Positions 18,457 to 26,887 of a stretch of 64,000 bases of DNA are shown here, piece after piece. The notes under the pieces were generated by a model. That model was not told the DNA's origin, did not search any database, and was given only the letters and a program-made list of their open reading frames with translations. Position 1 is the stretch's first letter. Every line of letters begins with the position of its first letter. The stretch comes from Canibacter zhuwentaonis (GTDB lineage Bacteria > Actinomycetota > Actinomycetes > Actinomycetales > Microbacteriaceae): the NCBI RefSeq assembly GCF_018531145.1, contig NZ_JAHDSZ010000002.1, positions 1 to 64,000 on the forward strand. Direction: 5' to 3'. The translations under genes and the position numbers were made by a program.

Positions 18457-18581
18457 TAGAGTGTCTAATTGGCGCATTTTTTGTGCCCCCGAATGTGAGC
18501 CCTCCGTTGCCACCGACGTAACACGAAGTGGCTGGAGTGGGATCCACGAACATCTCCATCTCGACAGAAAGCAGCACTTAA
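18457..18581 (+). promoter_or_regulatory. rplM-rpsI promoter and structured leader
   Basis: An extended -10 (TGATAGAGT, hexamer at 18457-18462) precedes a leader of about 110 bases. Within it CTCC...GCCAC (around 18501-18513) can pair with GTGGC...GGAG (around 18528-18538), leaving a loop that contains GTAACACGAAG. This could be an autoregulatory L13/S9 leader, but I see only the stem potential. Confidence 0.4.
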
Positions 18582-19028
18582 GTGACTCGCACATATACAC
18601 CTAAAGCAGCTGATCAGCAGCACGACTGGCTCGTTATTGACGCAGCAGGCGTGGTACTCGGTCGTCTTGCGTCACACGCCGCAGCTCTTTTGCGCGGTAA
18701 GCATAAAACAACCTTTGCTCCGCATATGGACATGGGTGATTACGTAATTATCATTAACGCTGATAAAGTTGTTCTTACCAACGGTAAAGCGGCTAAAAAA
18801 ATGGCGTACCGCCACTCGGGTTATCCGGGCGGCTTGCGAGCTGTAAGCTACACCGAGCTTTTGGCTGAACGCCCTGAGCGCGCTGTTGAAAAAGCCGTTC
18901 GAGGAATGTTGCCAAAGAACTCACTCGGTCGTGACCAGTTTCGCAAGCTTAAAGTTTATGCGGGATCTGAGCATCCACACGCTGCGCAGCAGCCAACCGA
19001 GTACACCATCGACCAGGTAGCGCAGTAG
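18582..19028 (+). CDS. rplM: Large ribosomal subunit protein uL13
   Basis: This 148-residue uL13 starts at GTG, reading [20 protein letters not shown]. Conserved elements are [26 protein letters not shown] and [24 protein letters not shown]. It is an early 50S assembly protein. AGAAAG lies upstream of the start. rpsI follows after 28 bases in the universal rplM-rpsI pair. No irregularities are visible. Confidence 0.98.
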   Translation: MTRTYTPKAADQQHDWLVIDAAGVVLGRLASHAAALLRGKHKTTFAPHMDMGDYVIIINADKVVLTNGKAAKKMAYRHSGYPGGLRAVSYTELLAERPERAVEKAVRGMLPKNSLGRDQFRKLKVYAGSEHPHAAQQPTEYTIDQVAQ

Positions 19029-19056
19029 CTGACGGCTGCGAGAGTAAAGGAACATC

Positions 19057-19542
19057 GTGATTGAAGAGCAGACTGTAGCAACCGAAAGCTACACATCAGA
19101 AACCCTAGCGAGCAGCAGCTCAACCGCTGCAGTAAGTGACCGTCCTGCGCTAAGTGTGCCGGGTGCGGCTGTTGGGCGTCGTAAGCAAGCTGTGGCGCGT
19201 GTGCGCCTTGTGCCTGGTAACGGTGAAATTAAAGTTAACGGTCGTGAGTTTGTGGATTACTTCCCAAACAAACTGCACCAGCAGCTAATTACCGATCCGT
19301 TCACAGTGCTTGAGCTTGGAGGCTCATACGACGTAATCGCGCGCATTGTCGGCGGTGGTCCGTCAGGTCAGGCTGGCGCGCTTCGTCTCGCTATTGCGCG
19401 TGCGCTAAATGAGATTGACGCAGAGCACAATCGCCCAACCCTTAAAAAGGCTGGCTTTTTGAGCCGTGACGCACGTATTAAAGAGCGTAAGAAGGCGGGT
19501 CTTAAGAAAGCTCGTAAAGCTCCGCAGTACTCAAAGCGTTAA
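19057..19542 (+). CDS. rpsI: Small ribosomal subunit protein uS9
   Basis: The uS9 core spans about residues 37-161, with [21 protein letters not shown]-like VNGREF, and the C-terminal [25 protein letters not shown] region whose tail reaches P-site tRNA. About 35 Ser/Thr/Ala-rich residues precede the core, a common extension in actinobacteria. It starts at GTG with AAAGGAA upstream. glmM begins only 23 bases after its stop, so it may be co-transcribed with rplM-rpsI. Confidence 0.98.
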   Translation: MIEEQTVATESYTSETLASSSSTAAVSDRPALSVPGAAVGRRKQAVARVRLVPGNGEIKVNGREFVDYFPNKLHQQLITDPFTVLELGGSYDVIARIVGGGPSGQAGALRLAIARALNEIDAEHNRPTLKKAGFLSRDARIKERKKAGLKKARKAPQYSKR

Positions 19543-19565
19543 TCTCTTACGACGAGTATTTTATT

Positions 19566-20918
19566 ATGGCGCGGCTGTTCGGAACAGACGGTGTAAGAGG
19601 TCTTGCGGGGGTAGATATTACCGCCGATCTGGCTCTTAACCTCTCCCGAGCAGCCGCGTTTGTTTTGGGCGATAGCGCACGCGCGCAGGGTAGGCACGCC
19701 ACCGCTGTAATTGCGCGGGATTCGCGTGTTTCCGGGGATTTTATTGGTGCGGCGGTTGCTGCCGGGCTTGCCAGCGCGGGCGTGCACGTGCTTGACGCAG
19801 GCGTTGTGCCAACCCCCGCCGCCGCTTATCTGGTGGCCGATCTGCGAGCTGATTTTGGGGTTATGATTTCAGCATCGCACAACCCCGCAGCAGATAACGG
19901 CATTAAATTTTTTGCGGTCGGTGGTGAAAAACTTTCTGATGAGCTGCAAAACAGAATAGAAGCCGCGATGGATCAGGAACATCTGCCCGTTACAGGGCGC
20001 GATGTTGGTAACATCAGCGTACTTGCTGATGCGGAGGAACGTTACACGCAGCACCTGCTGAGCACCCTGCACGGGCAGAGTCTAAAGGGACTGCGGATCG
20101 TGCTCGACTGCGCCCACGGCGCAGCCTCTCAGGTTTCGCCCGCGGTGTTTGCGCAGGCCGGGGCAGAGGTTGTTGTTATTGGCAACAGCCCGGATGGATT
20201 TAATATTAACGACGGTGTCGGTTCAACGCACCTTGCGCAGCTGCAGCAAAAAGTTGTTGCAACCGGCGCTGATTTGGGCATTGCGCACGACGGTGACGCC
20301 GATAGATGTCTGGCAATTGACGGTGCCGGGCGAGTTGTTGACGGCGATAAAATTATGGCGATTCTGGCCGTTGCTATGAACGAGCGCGGCGAGCTTGCTA
20401 AAAACACGCTTGCAACAACGGTGATGAGCAACCTCGGTTTGAAACTTGCTATGCAGCGCAACGGGATTGAGCTTGTGCAAACTGCGGTTGGCGACAGGTA
20501 TGTTTTGCAGGCGCTCGCTGAGGGGGGCTACACTCTAGGCGGTGAGCAGTCGGGGCACGTTGTGATGAGCGAGTATGCGACAACCGGCGATGGCGTGCTC
20601 ACGGGATTGCACCTGGCGGCAGAGGTTGTGCGCAGCGGCAAGTCGCTGGGGGAGCTTGCCGATGCGAGCATGACAGTGTATCCGCAGATCCTTGTGAACG
20701 TGAGCGGAGTGGATTGCGCAAAAGTTGCCAGCGACGAGCAGCTAGCCCGCGCTGTTGCGGAGGCGGAGGCTGAACTCGCAGGAAAAGGCAGGGTGCTGTT
20801 GCGCCCGAGTGGCACCGAGCCGTGTGTGCGCGTGATGGTTGAGGCAGCCACGGCTGAAAAGGCAGAAACTATCGCGAATCAGTTGGCAGAGGTTGTGAAA
20901 ACGCGGCTGGCTGTTTAG
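19566..20918 (+). CDS. glmM: Phosphoglucosamine mutase
   Basis: GlmM converts glucosamine-6-phosphate to glucosamine-1-phosphate for UDP-GlcNAc and peptidoglycan. The 450-residue protein has the phosphoserine loop [16 protein letters not shown] (catalytic Ser104), the metal loop DGDADRCL, the sugar loop GGEQSGHV and the phosphate loop [14 protein letters not shown]. It sits directly after rpsI, the common actinobacterial order. coaA lies convergently downstream; glmS, which makes its substrate, is 1.1 kb away. Length and motifs are normal. Confidence 0.97.
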   Translation: MARLFGTDGVRGLAGVDITADLALNLSRAAAFVLGDSARAQGRHATAVIARDSRVSGDFIGAAVAAGLASAGVHVLDAGVVPTPAAAYLVADLRADFGVMISASHNPAADNGIKFFAVGGEKLSDELQNRIEAAMDQEHLPVTGRDVGNISVLADAEERYTQHLLSTLHGQSLKGLRIVLDCAHGAASQVSPAVFAQAGAEVVVIGNSPDGFNINDGVGSTHLAQLQQKVVATGADLGIAHDGDADRCLAIDGAGRVVDGDKIMAILAVAMNERGELAKNTLATTVMSNLGLKLAMQRNGIELVQTAVGDRYVLQALAEGGYTLGGEQSGHVVMSEYATTGDGVLTGLHLAAEVVRSGKSLGELADASMTVYPQILVNVSGVDCAKVASDEQLARAVAEAEAELAGKGRVLLRPSGTEPCVRVMVEAATAEKAETIANQLAEVVKTRLAV

Positions 20919-21023
20919 CGGCGCTAAGCTTTGCAAGCGGATCGCTCTTGTGCAGCAGGTTTTTGCGCGCTGTGAGCAGTGTCTGTTCGCAGTGGACGCG
21001 TGGTGGTCTGTTATTGCTTACTG

Positions 21024-22019
21024 TCACAGTTTACGTAACAGGATTTTTTGCACGCTGTGATCCGTGTCTTTGCGCAGAATCAACGATGCTCTGCCGCGGG
21101 TTGGCTTAATATTCTGCTCGAGATTCGGGGCGTTTATTGTGTTCCAGTAGTATTTTGCCGTGGTAATAGCGTCCGCTTCACTTATCTGCGCGAGCGGGCG
21201 GAAAAAGGACTGTGGATCCTGAAAAGCGCTCGCCCGCAGGCGCAAAAAGCGCTTTAGATACCAGGTTTTAATGTCTTTGGTGCGCGCGTCAACGTAGATT
21301 GAAAAGTCGAAAAGATCACTTAGCGCGAGCGGGTTTTTTTTCGACGATGGCGGCTGCAGCACGTTAATGCCCTCAATAATGAGAATGTCGGGGCGGTTTA
21401 CAAGGGTGAATTTATCGGGCACAACATCGTAGACAAGGTGCGAATACACCGGAGCTTTTACCTCGGGCATCCCCGCTTTGACGCGGGCCACAAAGCGCAG
21501 CAGTGAGCGTCGGTCGTACGATTCGGGGAAGCCCTTGCGATCGAGCAGACCGCGCCGCTTGAGCTGGGCGTTAGAGTATAAAAACCCGTCGGTCGTTACC
21601 AGCGCAACGCGCGGAGTCTCGCTCCAGCGCGAGAGCAGCTCGCGCAACACCCTGGCAACGGTTGATTTGCCAACGGCAACCGACCCGGCAATTCCAATCA
21701 CAAAGGGCGACTTGGGTGCGTTTTTGTGCTGTAAGAAGTTGCGCGTGCGGCGGTGCATTTCAGCGGCAGATATTGCATACTGATTGAGCAGCCGGCTGAG
21801 TGGCAGATAAACCTCCGCGATTTCCTGCAGATTAAGCTTTTCACCGTAGCTGCTGAGTGCTGCGAGCTCGTGAGCCTGCAGCGGTGAGGCCAGATCCGCC
21901 GCCAAACTCGCCCATTGTGTGCGCGGAATATCGTTGAAAAGACTGGGCAGTTCAGCGTTCGACCTGACAGCTGTTGCAGCGTCGTAAGTTGCGTTGTTAC
22001 GTGGTTTTTCAGACATCAT
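21024..22019 (-). CDS. coaA: Type I pantothenate kinase
   Basis: CoaA phosphorylates pantothenate, the first step of coenzyme A synthesis. The 331-residue protein has the P-loop GIAGSVAVGKST and the family motifs TTDGFLYSN, GFPESYD and YSHLVYDVVPD, with IIEGINVLQ downstream. It is transcribed leftward, divergent from glmS across a spacer of only 27 bases. Two adjacent ATGs (22019 and 22016) could serve as start. coaD, acting later in the pathway, is at 37.9 kb. Confidence 0.96.
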   Translation of the reverse strand: MMSEKPRNNATYDAATAVRSNAELPSLFNDIPRTQWASLAADLASPLQAHELAALSSYGEKLNLQEIAEVYLPLSRLLNQYAISAAEMHRRTRNFLQHKNAPKSPFVIGIAGSVAVGKSTVARVLRELLSRWSETPRVALVTTDGFLYSNAQLKRRGLLDRKGFPESYDRRSLLRFVARVKAGMPEVKAPVYSHLVYDVVPDKFTLVNRPDILIIEGINVLQPPSSKKNPLALSDLFDFSIYVDARTKDIKTWYLKRFLRLRASAFQDPQSFFRPLAQISEADAITTAKYYWNTINAPNLEQNIKPTRGRASLILRKDTDHSVQKILLRKL

Positions 22020-22033
22020 AACTATCTTGCCAG

Positions 22034-22039
22034 TAAAAT
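22034..22039 (+). promoter_or_regulatory. -10 element of leaderless glmS promoter
   Basis: TAAAAT lies seven bases before the ATG at 22047. That ATG is fixed by biology: GlmS needs Cys as the residue after Met. This makes it the best-anchored example of leaderless spacing in the window. Confidence 0.65.
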
Positions 22040-22046
22040 GGCATTT

Positions 22047-23891
22047 ATGTGTGGAATTGTTGGTTATGTAGGATCGGGTGATACCGCAGGCGTGCTGTTG
22101 AGCGGTCTGGCTCGATTAGAGTACCGGGGGTATGATTCGGCGGGAATCGCGATCATTAATGATACCGGGGAGTCTTGCCTGCGTAAAAGCTCTGGCAAAC
22201 TTGCGCAGCTGCGGAAGCTGCTTGAAAGCTCGCCTGCGATAGCCGGAAGCACCGGGATCGGGCACACTCGCTGGGCAACTCACGGCGGTCCAACCGATGA
22301 GAACGCGCACCCGCACTACAGCGAAGACGGCAGCGTTGTGCTAATTCACAACGGTATTATCGAGAACTTTGCGCAGCTGCGTGACGAGCTGGCCGATGTA
22401 AAACTGCAGAGCGAAACTGACACCGAGGTTGTTGCGGTGTTGCTGGGGCGCGAGCTTGCGATCGTGGGAGATCTGGAAACAGCTTTTAGAAACGTTGTAA
22501 AACGGCTTAAGGGCACGTTTACCCTGTTGGCAGCTGCGGTTAGCGAGCCGGGCAAAATTGTTAGTGCTAGGCATCATTCACCGCTTGTTATCGGGCTTGG
22601 TGAGGGTGAAAGTTTCCTGGGCTCAGATGTTGCGGCGTTTGTTGAGCATACGAGGCGTGCTGTTGCGGTTGCAGACGATCGCATCGTGGTTATTACGGCC
22701 GACGGCGTGACGGTCACAGATTTTGATGGCAACCTAGCAGAGGTGAGCGAGTACGAGATTGCGTGGGATCCTGCTGCGGCGGATAAGGGCGGCTGGCCGT
22801 CCTTTATGGCGAAGGAAATCAGTGAGCAGCCGGCGGCGGTGGCGGATACGATCCGCGGTCGCGTTAATGACGGTGTTGTCGATATTCCAGAGCTCGCAGC
22901 TCTTGGTGACGAGTATTTGCAGCGCGTTAACAGGATTGTTATTTTGGCGTGTGGCACCGCAGCTTACGCGGGAATGATCGGGCGGTACGCGATTGAAGAG
23001 TGGGCGCGCGTGCCAGTTGAGGTGGAGCTGAGTCACGAGTTTAGGTATCGCAATCCAATTTTTGACGCTAACACGCTGGTGATTTCTGTGAGCCAGTCGG
23101 GCGAGACCATGGACACGTTGATGGCGGTTAATTTTGCGCGTGAGCAGGGTTTGAAGACGATTTCTGTGTGCAATACGCAAAGTGCCACGATTCCGCGCGA
23201 GTCGGACGCGGCGATTTACACGTATGCAGGTCCGGAGGTTGCGGTTGCCTCGACCAAGGCGTTTTTGAGCCAGATTGTTGCGCTGCAGCTGTTAGGTTTG
23301 CACCTGGCGAGGGTGCGCGGTGCGCTGACAACAGAAGCGCACCGGGAGACTGTTGCAGAGCTGCAGACCATCCCTGACAAGGTGGCCGAGGTTGTTGCCG
23401 TGCACAAGCAGGTTAAAGAGCTTGCGCACTGGATGGCGAACACCAACTCGGTGTTGTTTTTGGGGCGTCACGTTGGCTTCCCGACCGCGCTTGAGGGCGC
23501 GCTGAAGCTCAAAGAGATTGCGTACATTCACGCCGAGGGTTTTGCCGCTGGCGAGTTGAAACACGGTCCGATTGCGTTAATTGATCACGGTCAGCCGGTG
23601 TTTGTGCTGGTGCCAAGCCCGCGTACGAACTCTGTTATGCACTCGAAAGTTGTTTCTAACATTCAAGAGATCAGGGCGCGTGGGGCGCGGATTATCGCGA
23701 TTGTTGAAACGGGTGATACTGCGGTGCTGCCGTTTGCTGATGATGTGATCCGCGTGCCGTTAACGGATGTGCTGTTCGAGCCGCTGTTGCAGGTGGTTCC
23801 GATGCAGTGGTTTGCGCTTGAGCTGTCAACGGTTAAAGGGCTTGACGTAGATCAGCCGCGCAATCTAGCGAAATCTGTCACGGTCGAGTAA
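22047..23891 (+). CDS. glmS: Glutamine-fructose-6-phosphate aminotransferase (isomerizing)
   Basis: GlmS makes glucosamine-6-phosphate from fructose-6-phosphate and glutamine. The start at 22047 gives MCGIVGYVGSGD, placing the Ntn nucleophile Cys directly after the removed Met; a longer open frame upstream cannot be the real N-terminus. The glutaminase domain has RWATHGGPTDENAHPH and VLIHNGIIENF. Two SIS domains follow, with ACGTAAYAGM, SQSGETMDTL and the C-terminal DQPRNLAKSVTVE. Length is 614 residues. acpS follows after 6 bases. There is no Shine-Dalgarno; translation is probably leaderless. Confidence 0.97.
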   Translation: MCGIVGYVGSGDTAGVLLSGLARLEYRGYDSAGIAIINDTGESCLRKSSGKLAQLRKLLESSPAIAGSTGIGHTRWATHGGPTDENAHPHYSEDGSVVLIHNGIIENFAQLRDELADVKLQSETDTEVVAVLLGRELAIVGDLETAFRNVVKRLKGTFTLLAAAVSEPGKIVSARHHSPLVIGLGEGESFLGSDVAAFVEHTRRAVAVADDRIVVITADGVTVTDFDGNLAEVSEYEIAWDPAAADKGGWPSFMAKEISEQPAAVADTIRGRVNDGVVDIPELAALGDEYLQRVNRIVILACGTAAYAGMIGRYAIEEWARVPVEVELSHEFRYRNPIFDANTLVISVSQSGETMDTLMAVNFAREQGLKTISVCNTQSATIPRESDAAIYTYAGPEVAVASTKAFLSQIVALQLLGLHLARVRGALTTEAHRETVAELQTIPDKVAEVVAVHKQVKELAHWMANTNSVLFLGRHVGFPTALEGALKLKEIAYIHAEGFAAGELKHGPIALIDHGQPVFVLVPSPRTNSVMHSKVVSNIQEIRARGARIIAIVETGDTAVLPFADDVIRVPLTDVLFEPLLQVVPMQWFALELSTVKGLDVDQPRNLAKSVTVE

Positions 23892-23897
23892 CAGCTT

Positions 23898-24359
23898 GTG
23901 ATTTACGGAATTGGCTGTGACACTGTAGATGTAGACCGTTTTGTGACTAAAATCACGACTAATCAGCGGCTTTTGCAGCGTCTTTTCACGGGGCGCGAGC
24001 AGGATTTGCCAGTACGCTCGCTCGCGGCACGCTTTGCTGCAAAAGAGGCACTTGTGAAAGCGCTTGGAGGATCAAATTTTGCTGTGCCCGTGGGGGGTGT
24101 CGGTGATGAACACGAATTGAGTCTGAGCTGGCAGGACATCGAGATTTTACCGGCGAACGGCACCAAACCTGAGTTTAGCGCCACTCCGCGGTTGCTAGAG
24201 GTTTTTACAGACCTCGGTGTGACTCGCGCACATCTTTCGCTCAGTCATGACGGTGGGCACGCCGTTGCCGTTGTTGTTGCAGAGGCATTGCCAAACAACA
24301 GCGCCAGCGATATTTGCTGCATGCACGCGCATCCGCCAACGCCGAAGGCCGTACTGTGA
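23898..24359 (+). CDS. acpS: Holo-[acyl-carrier-protein] synthase
   Basis: AcpS transfers phosphopantetheine from CoA to apo-ACP. It starts at GTG: MIYGIGCDTVDVDRF with metal-binding Asp8, and RFAAKEALVKALG with Glu50. Length is 153 residues, longer than the usual 115-130, because of a C-terminal tail containing CCMHAHPPTPKAVL. Its stop overlaps the alr start (GTGA). The context glmS-acpS-alr is a common actinobacterial arrangement; the NAD(P)HX repair gene often found between acpS and alr is absent. Confidence 0.95.
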   Translation: MIYGIGCDTVDVDRFVTKITTNQRLLQRLFTGREQDLPVRSLAARFAAKEALVKALGGSNFAVPVGGVGDEHELSLSWQDIEILPANGTKPEFSATPRLLEVFTDLGVTRAHLSLSHDGGHAVAVVVAEALPNNSASDICCMHAHPPTPKAVL

Positions 24360-25558
24360 GCTGCGACAATTACAGGAATTCGGACCGACCGGGCTTGGCT
24401 ATGCGATCCGCTGAAATTTCCGTAACCGCGATTGCCCACAATGTGCGGCGTGTGCGGCAGATCACTAACTCGCAAGTGATCGCGGTAGTGAAGGCCAACG
24501 CGTACGGGCACGGGCTTCAGATCGCCGCGCGGGCAGCGCTCGCCGGCGGCGCGGCGATGCTGGGTGTTGCAGATATTGCGGAGGCGCTGGCACTGCGGCA
24601 GGCGGGAATTGCGGCTGATGTTGCTTCGATTCTGTGTTGGTTGCACGCTGCCGATCAGGATTTTACCGAGGCTGTGCAGCAGCGGATCGAACTCGGCGTG
24701 AGCGGCGCGTGGCAGCTAGAAAAAATAGCGGATGCGGTGCGGCGAGTGCGAGGCAGTGCGAGCGCTGAGGTGGTCGCACGCGCGCGGGTGCAGCTGAAAA
24801 TCAACACCGGACTGAGCCGCAACGGAGCTGATGAGCGCGAGCTGCGCGAGTTTTTTGAGCTGGCAGCGCGGCTTGAGCGCGCTGGAATTCTGACCGTCAC
24901 CGGCATTTTCAGTCACTTGGCAAACGCCGGAGAGCGTGCCGATAACGAGCAGGCTGCACGCTTCGACAGCGCGATTGAGCTGGCAGCTGCGGCCGGGCTA
25001 AACCCTAAAATGCAGCATTTGGCAGCTTCAGCGGCGAGCCTGGGCGGCAACAGCGCGCTCAGATACAACACCGTCCGGGTGGGGCTTGCCGTCTACGGGC
25101 TGAGCCCCTTTGCTAGCTGTAGCTCGCAAGATCTGGGGCTGCGCCCCGCGCTGCGACTAAAAGCGCAGATTGTCGCGCTGCGGCGCGTGCCAGCGGGCAC
25201 CGGAGTGTCGTATGGGCACAACTATGTCGCGCCGCGCGATACTGTGCTGGGACTGGTTCCGGTAGGATACGCGGACGGTATGCCGCGGGCGCTCAACAAC
25301 GCCAACGCGGAGGTCCTGATCGCGGGCGCAAGACGCCCGATTGTCGGACGCATAGGCATGGATCAGTGTATTATCGACCTGGGGCTCGAGCTGGGCGAAC
25401 GAGTGCACCTTGGCGATGAAGTTGTGCTGTTTGGCGACCCGGCGCGGGGCGAGCCTGCGGTGGAAGAGTGGGCTAAGTGCCTTGAAACCATTAACTACGA
25501 AATAATCGTGGGGCTCGGCGCGCGTATTTCACGGGTGCGTGTGGCAGCGGATCTGTAA
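24356..25558 (+). CDS. alr: Alanine racemase
   Basis: Alr is a PLP enzyme making D-alanine for peptidoglycan. PLP-binding Lys46 is in VVKANAYGHG, and the catalytic Tyr is in GVSYGHNYVA. PVGYADGMPR and GRIGMDQCIID are also present. I chose GTG at 24356, which overlaps the acpS stop by 4 bases (GTGA) and gives 400 residues. A longer open frame from 24314 would add residues inside acpS without a better ribosome site. Ddl at 31.4 kb uses its product. tRNA-Lys follows. Confidence 0.95.
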   Translation: MSCDNYRNSDRPGLAMRSAEISVTAIAHNVRRVRQITNSQVIAVVKANAYGHGLQIAARAALAGGAAMLGVADIAEALALRQAGIAADVASILCWLHAADQDFTEAVQQRIELGVSGAWQLEKIADAVRRVRGSASAEVVARARVQLKINTGLSRNGADERELREFFELAARLERAGILTVTGIFSHLANAGERADNEQAARFDSAIELAAAAGLNPKMQHLAASAASLGGNSALRYNTVRVGLAVYGLSPFASCSSQDLGLRPALRLKAQIVALRRVPAGTGVSYGHNYVAPRDTVLGLVPVGYADGMPRALNNANAEVLIAGARRPIVGRIGMDQCIIDLGLELGERVHLGDEVVLFGDPARGEPAVEEWAKCLETINYEIIVGLGARISRVRVAADL

Positions 25559-25581
25559 CGCCCGCGCAGTGATCGTATAGA

Positions 25582-25611
25582 TTGTGACCGTTGTTAAATA
25601 TGTGATAGAAT
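25582..25611 (+). promoter_or_regulatory. Promoter of tRNA-Lys
   Basis: TTGTGA (25582-25587), an 18-base spacer and TAGAAT (25606-25611, within an extended TGATAGAAT) lie 12 bases before the tRNA. This is the best two-element promoter in this part of the window. Confidence 0.7.
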
Positions 25612-25623
25612 ATTTTAGGCTTT

Positions 25624-25696
25624 GGGCCTTTAGCTCAGTTGGTAGAGCATCGGACTTTTAATCCGCGGGTCGCGAGTTCGAGCCTCGCAGGGCCCA
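25624..25696 (+). tRNA. tRNA-Lys (anticodon UUU)
   Basis: A complete 73-base cloverleaf: acceptor GGGCCTT with AGGGCCC (one G-U pair), D-arm AGCTCAGTTGGTAGAGC, anticodon loop CTTTTAA with TTT, T-arm with GTTCGAGCC, discriminator A. The 3' CCA is not encoded in full. UUU-anticodon tRNA-Lys decodes AAA/AAG and carries t6A at A37, made by the TsaB/D/E proteins of this window. Confidence 0.98.
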
Positions 25697-25703
25697 CCGG
25701 TTC

Positions 25704-25738
25704 AGTGTGGTTGTCATTTTACGGCAGCCACACTTTTC
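25704..25738 (+). terminator. Terminator of tRNA-Lys
   Basis: AGTGTGGTTG (25704-25713) pairs with CAGCCACACT (25725-25734, one wobble), followed by TTTTC. Confidence 0.85.
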
Positions 25739-25814
25739 ATATACAGCGCGGGTTTTGTGCGTGGCGGCGCTTGCACGGCTGCTGTACCGTCCGCGCTCCC
25801 GCCAGGCAGCCTTT

Positions 25815-26498
25815 TTAAACAGTGGGTGCGACAGCTTTGCGTTCGTGCCGCTTGATTTTGTTGATCACAAAAATCGTAACCGGCGAGATAATTATTTCAA
25901 CAATCGATTTGAAAACAAAACCAACGAACAGATACTGCAGGAAGACCTGGAAAGTATTGATGCCGATAGCAGTTGCTGCGATTGCGCAGAAAGTCAGCGT
26001 GTCCAGGAACTCGCCGAGCAGGGTTGAGAGCGCGATGCGTCCGAAAAGTTTTTTCTCACCGTTGCGGTTTTTTAGCTTCACCATCAACCAAGCGTTGCTG
26101 AGTTGCCCGATAACAAAAGCGAGCAGCGAGGCTGCAACAATAATGGGCACCACGCCGAGCGTGCGCGCGAGTGCTTCCTGCCCGTCATACCAGGGAGCCG
26201 GTGGCAGCGTGATAATCATCCAGTAGCAGAGGGCGGTGAAAATACTGAGCGCAAAAGTTGTTATAACGGCCAGGCGGCTCGCCTTGAACCCGTAAACCTC
26301 GCTGAGCACGTCGCCAACTATGTATGCCAGCGGGAACAAGAAGAATCCGCCGTCAAGGGGGATTTCCCAGATCGTAACGCCCTTTGAAGCGCCGATATTA
26401 GACAGAATTAGTGTCACGACCATAACGGCCACCAGAACGGTGTAAACGCGTGACCTGGTGGGAGCAAAAAAAGGTTTTGAAGCTATTGGGGCAGACAT
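25815..26498 (-). CDS. Queuosine-precursor transporter family protein (VUT/YhhQ, DUF165)
   Basis: From the ATG at 26498 (AAGGA upstream on the minus strand) the product has 227 residues and about six membrane helices. The family signature is clear: LSNIGASKGVTIW, GGFFLFPLAYIVGDVLSEVYGF and FGRIALSTLLGEFLDTLTFCAIA. Members in E. coli and other bacteria import preQ0/preQ1 or queuine for tRNA modification. No queuosine genes occur in this window, so substrate is inferred from family. A longer frame exists from 26588, but its extra residues look non-native. It is convergent with tRNA-Lys. Confidence 0.88.
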   Translation of the reverse strand: MSAPIASKPFFAPTRSRVYTVLVAVMVVTLILSNIGASKGVTIWEIPLDGGFFLFPLAYIVGDVLSEVYGFKASRLAVITTFALSIFTALCYWMIITLPPAPWYDGQEALARTLGVVPIIVAASLLAFVIGQLSNAWLMVKLKNRNGEKKLFGRIALSTLLGEFLDTLTFCAIAATAIGINTFQVFLQYLFVGFVFKSIVEIIISPVTIFVINKIKRHERKAVAPTV

Positions 26499-26758
26499 GA
26501 GATTCCTTGTAGTACAACAGTTACAAGCACGGCGGGTTGCCTCTGCGGCATCGCCAACACTCGCTGCCCCAAGTGGTGCTGATAACAATAATAGCGAAAA
26601 AATTTTGAGCCTTACAACCGGGGCAGGCGTGTTTCCCGCGCTTGCGGATAATCACTATTTAAGTGCGTCGCCTGGGGCTACGACCGATGAATTTCGATCC
26701 GTTATTTAGGCGCGCTGCCCTCGCCTGTGGATAATTATTTATGCCCTGCTATTTAAGA
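26499..26758. other. Spacer between the VUT transporter and the terC promoter
   Basis: This is a 260-base divergent region. It contains the minus-strand leader of the transporter and an AT-rich stretch leading to the terC -10. I see no gene. Confidence 0.4.
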
Positions 26759-26887
26759 TATAATATTTAGCTTGAAGAAGGGGAGCTCTCCGGTGCTAGC
26801 TGGTCACTGCCGGGCTGCGCGATTTGCGCGCGTTTGGCGGCGAAACTATCGGGAAGAGACCTGTTGCGCACACAAGAAGGAGCTCTG
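26759..26887 (+). promoter_or_regulatory. terC promoter and about 115-base leader, possible Mn-type (yybP-ykoY-like) riboswitch
   Basis: A perfect -10, TATAAT (26759-26764), starts a leader of about 115 bases. It begins GAAGAAGGGGAGCTC; GGGGAG is the conserved 5' element of yybP-ykoY manganese riboswitches, which commonly precede TerC-family genes. The palindrome GAGCTC at 26783-26788 is repeated at 26880-26885, overlapping the AAGGAG Shine-Dalgarno, so the two can pair and hide the ribosome site. I could not fold the full consensus, so the class is tentative. Confidence 0.4.

Noticed and set aside
21915-22046. N-terminal extension of GlmS by 44 residues
   Set aside because: The enzyme requires Cys directly after the initiator Met, so the start must be 22047.
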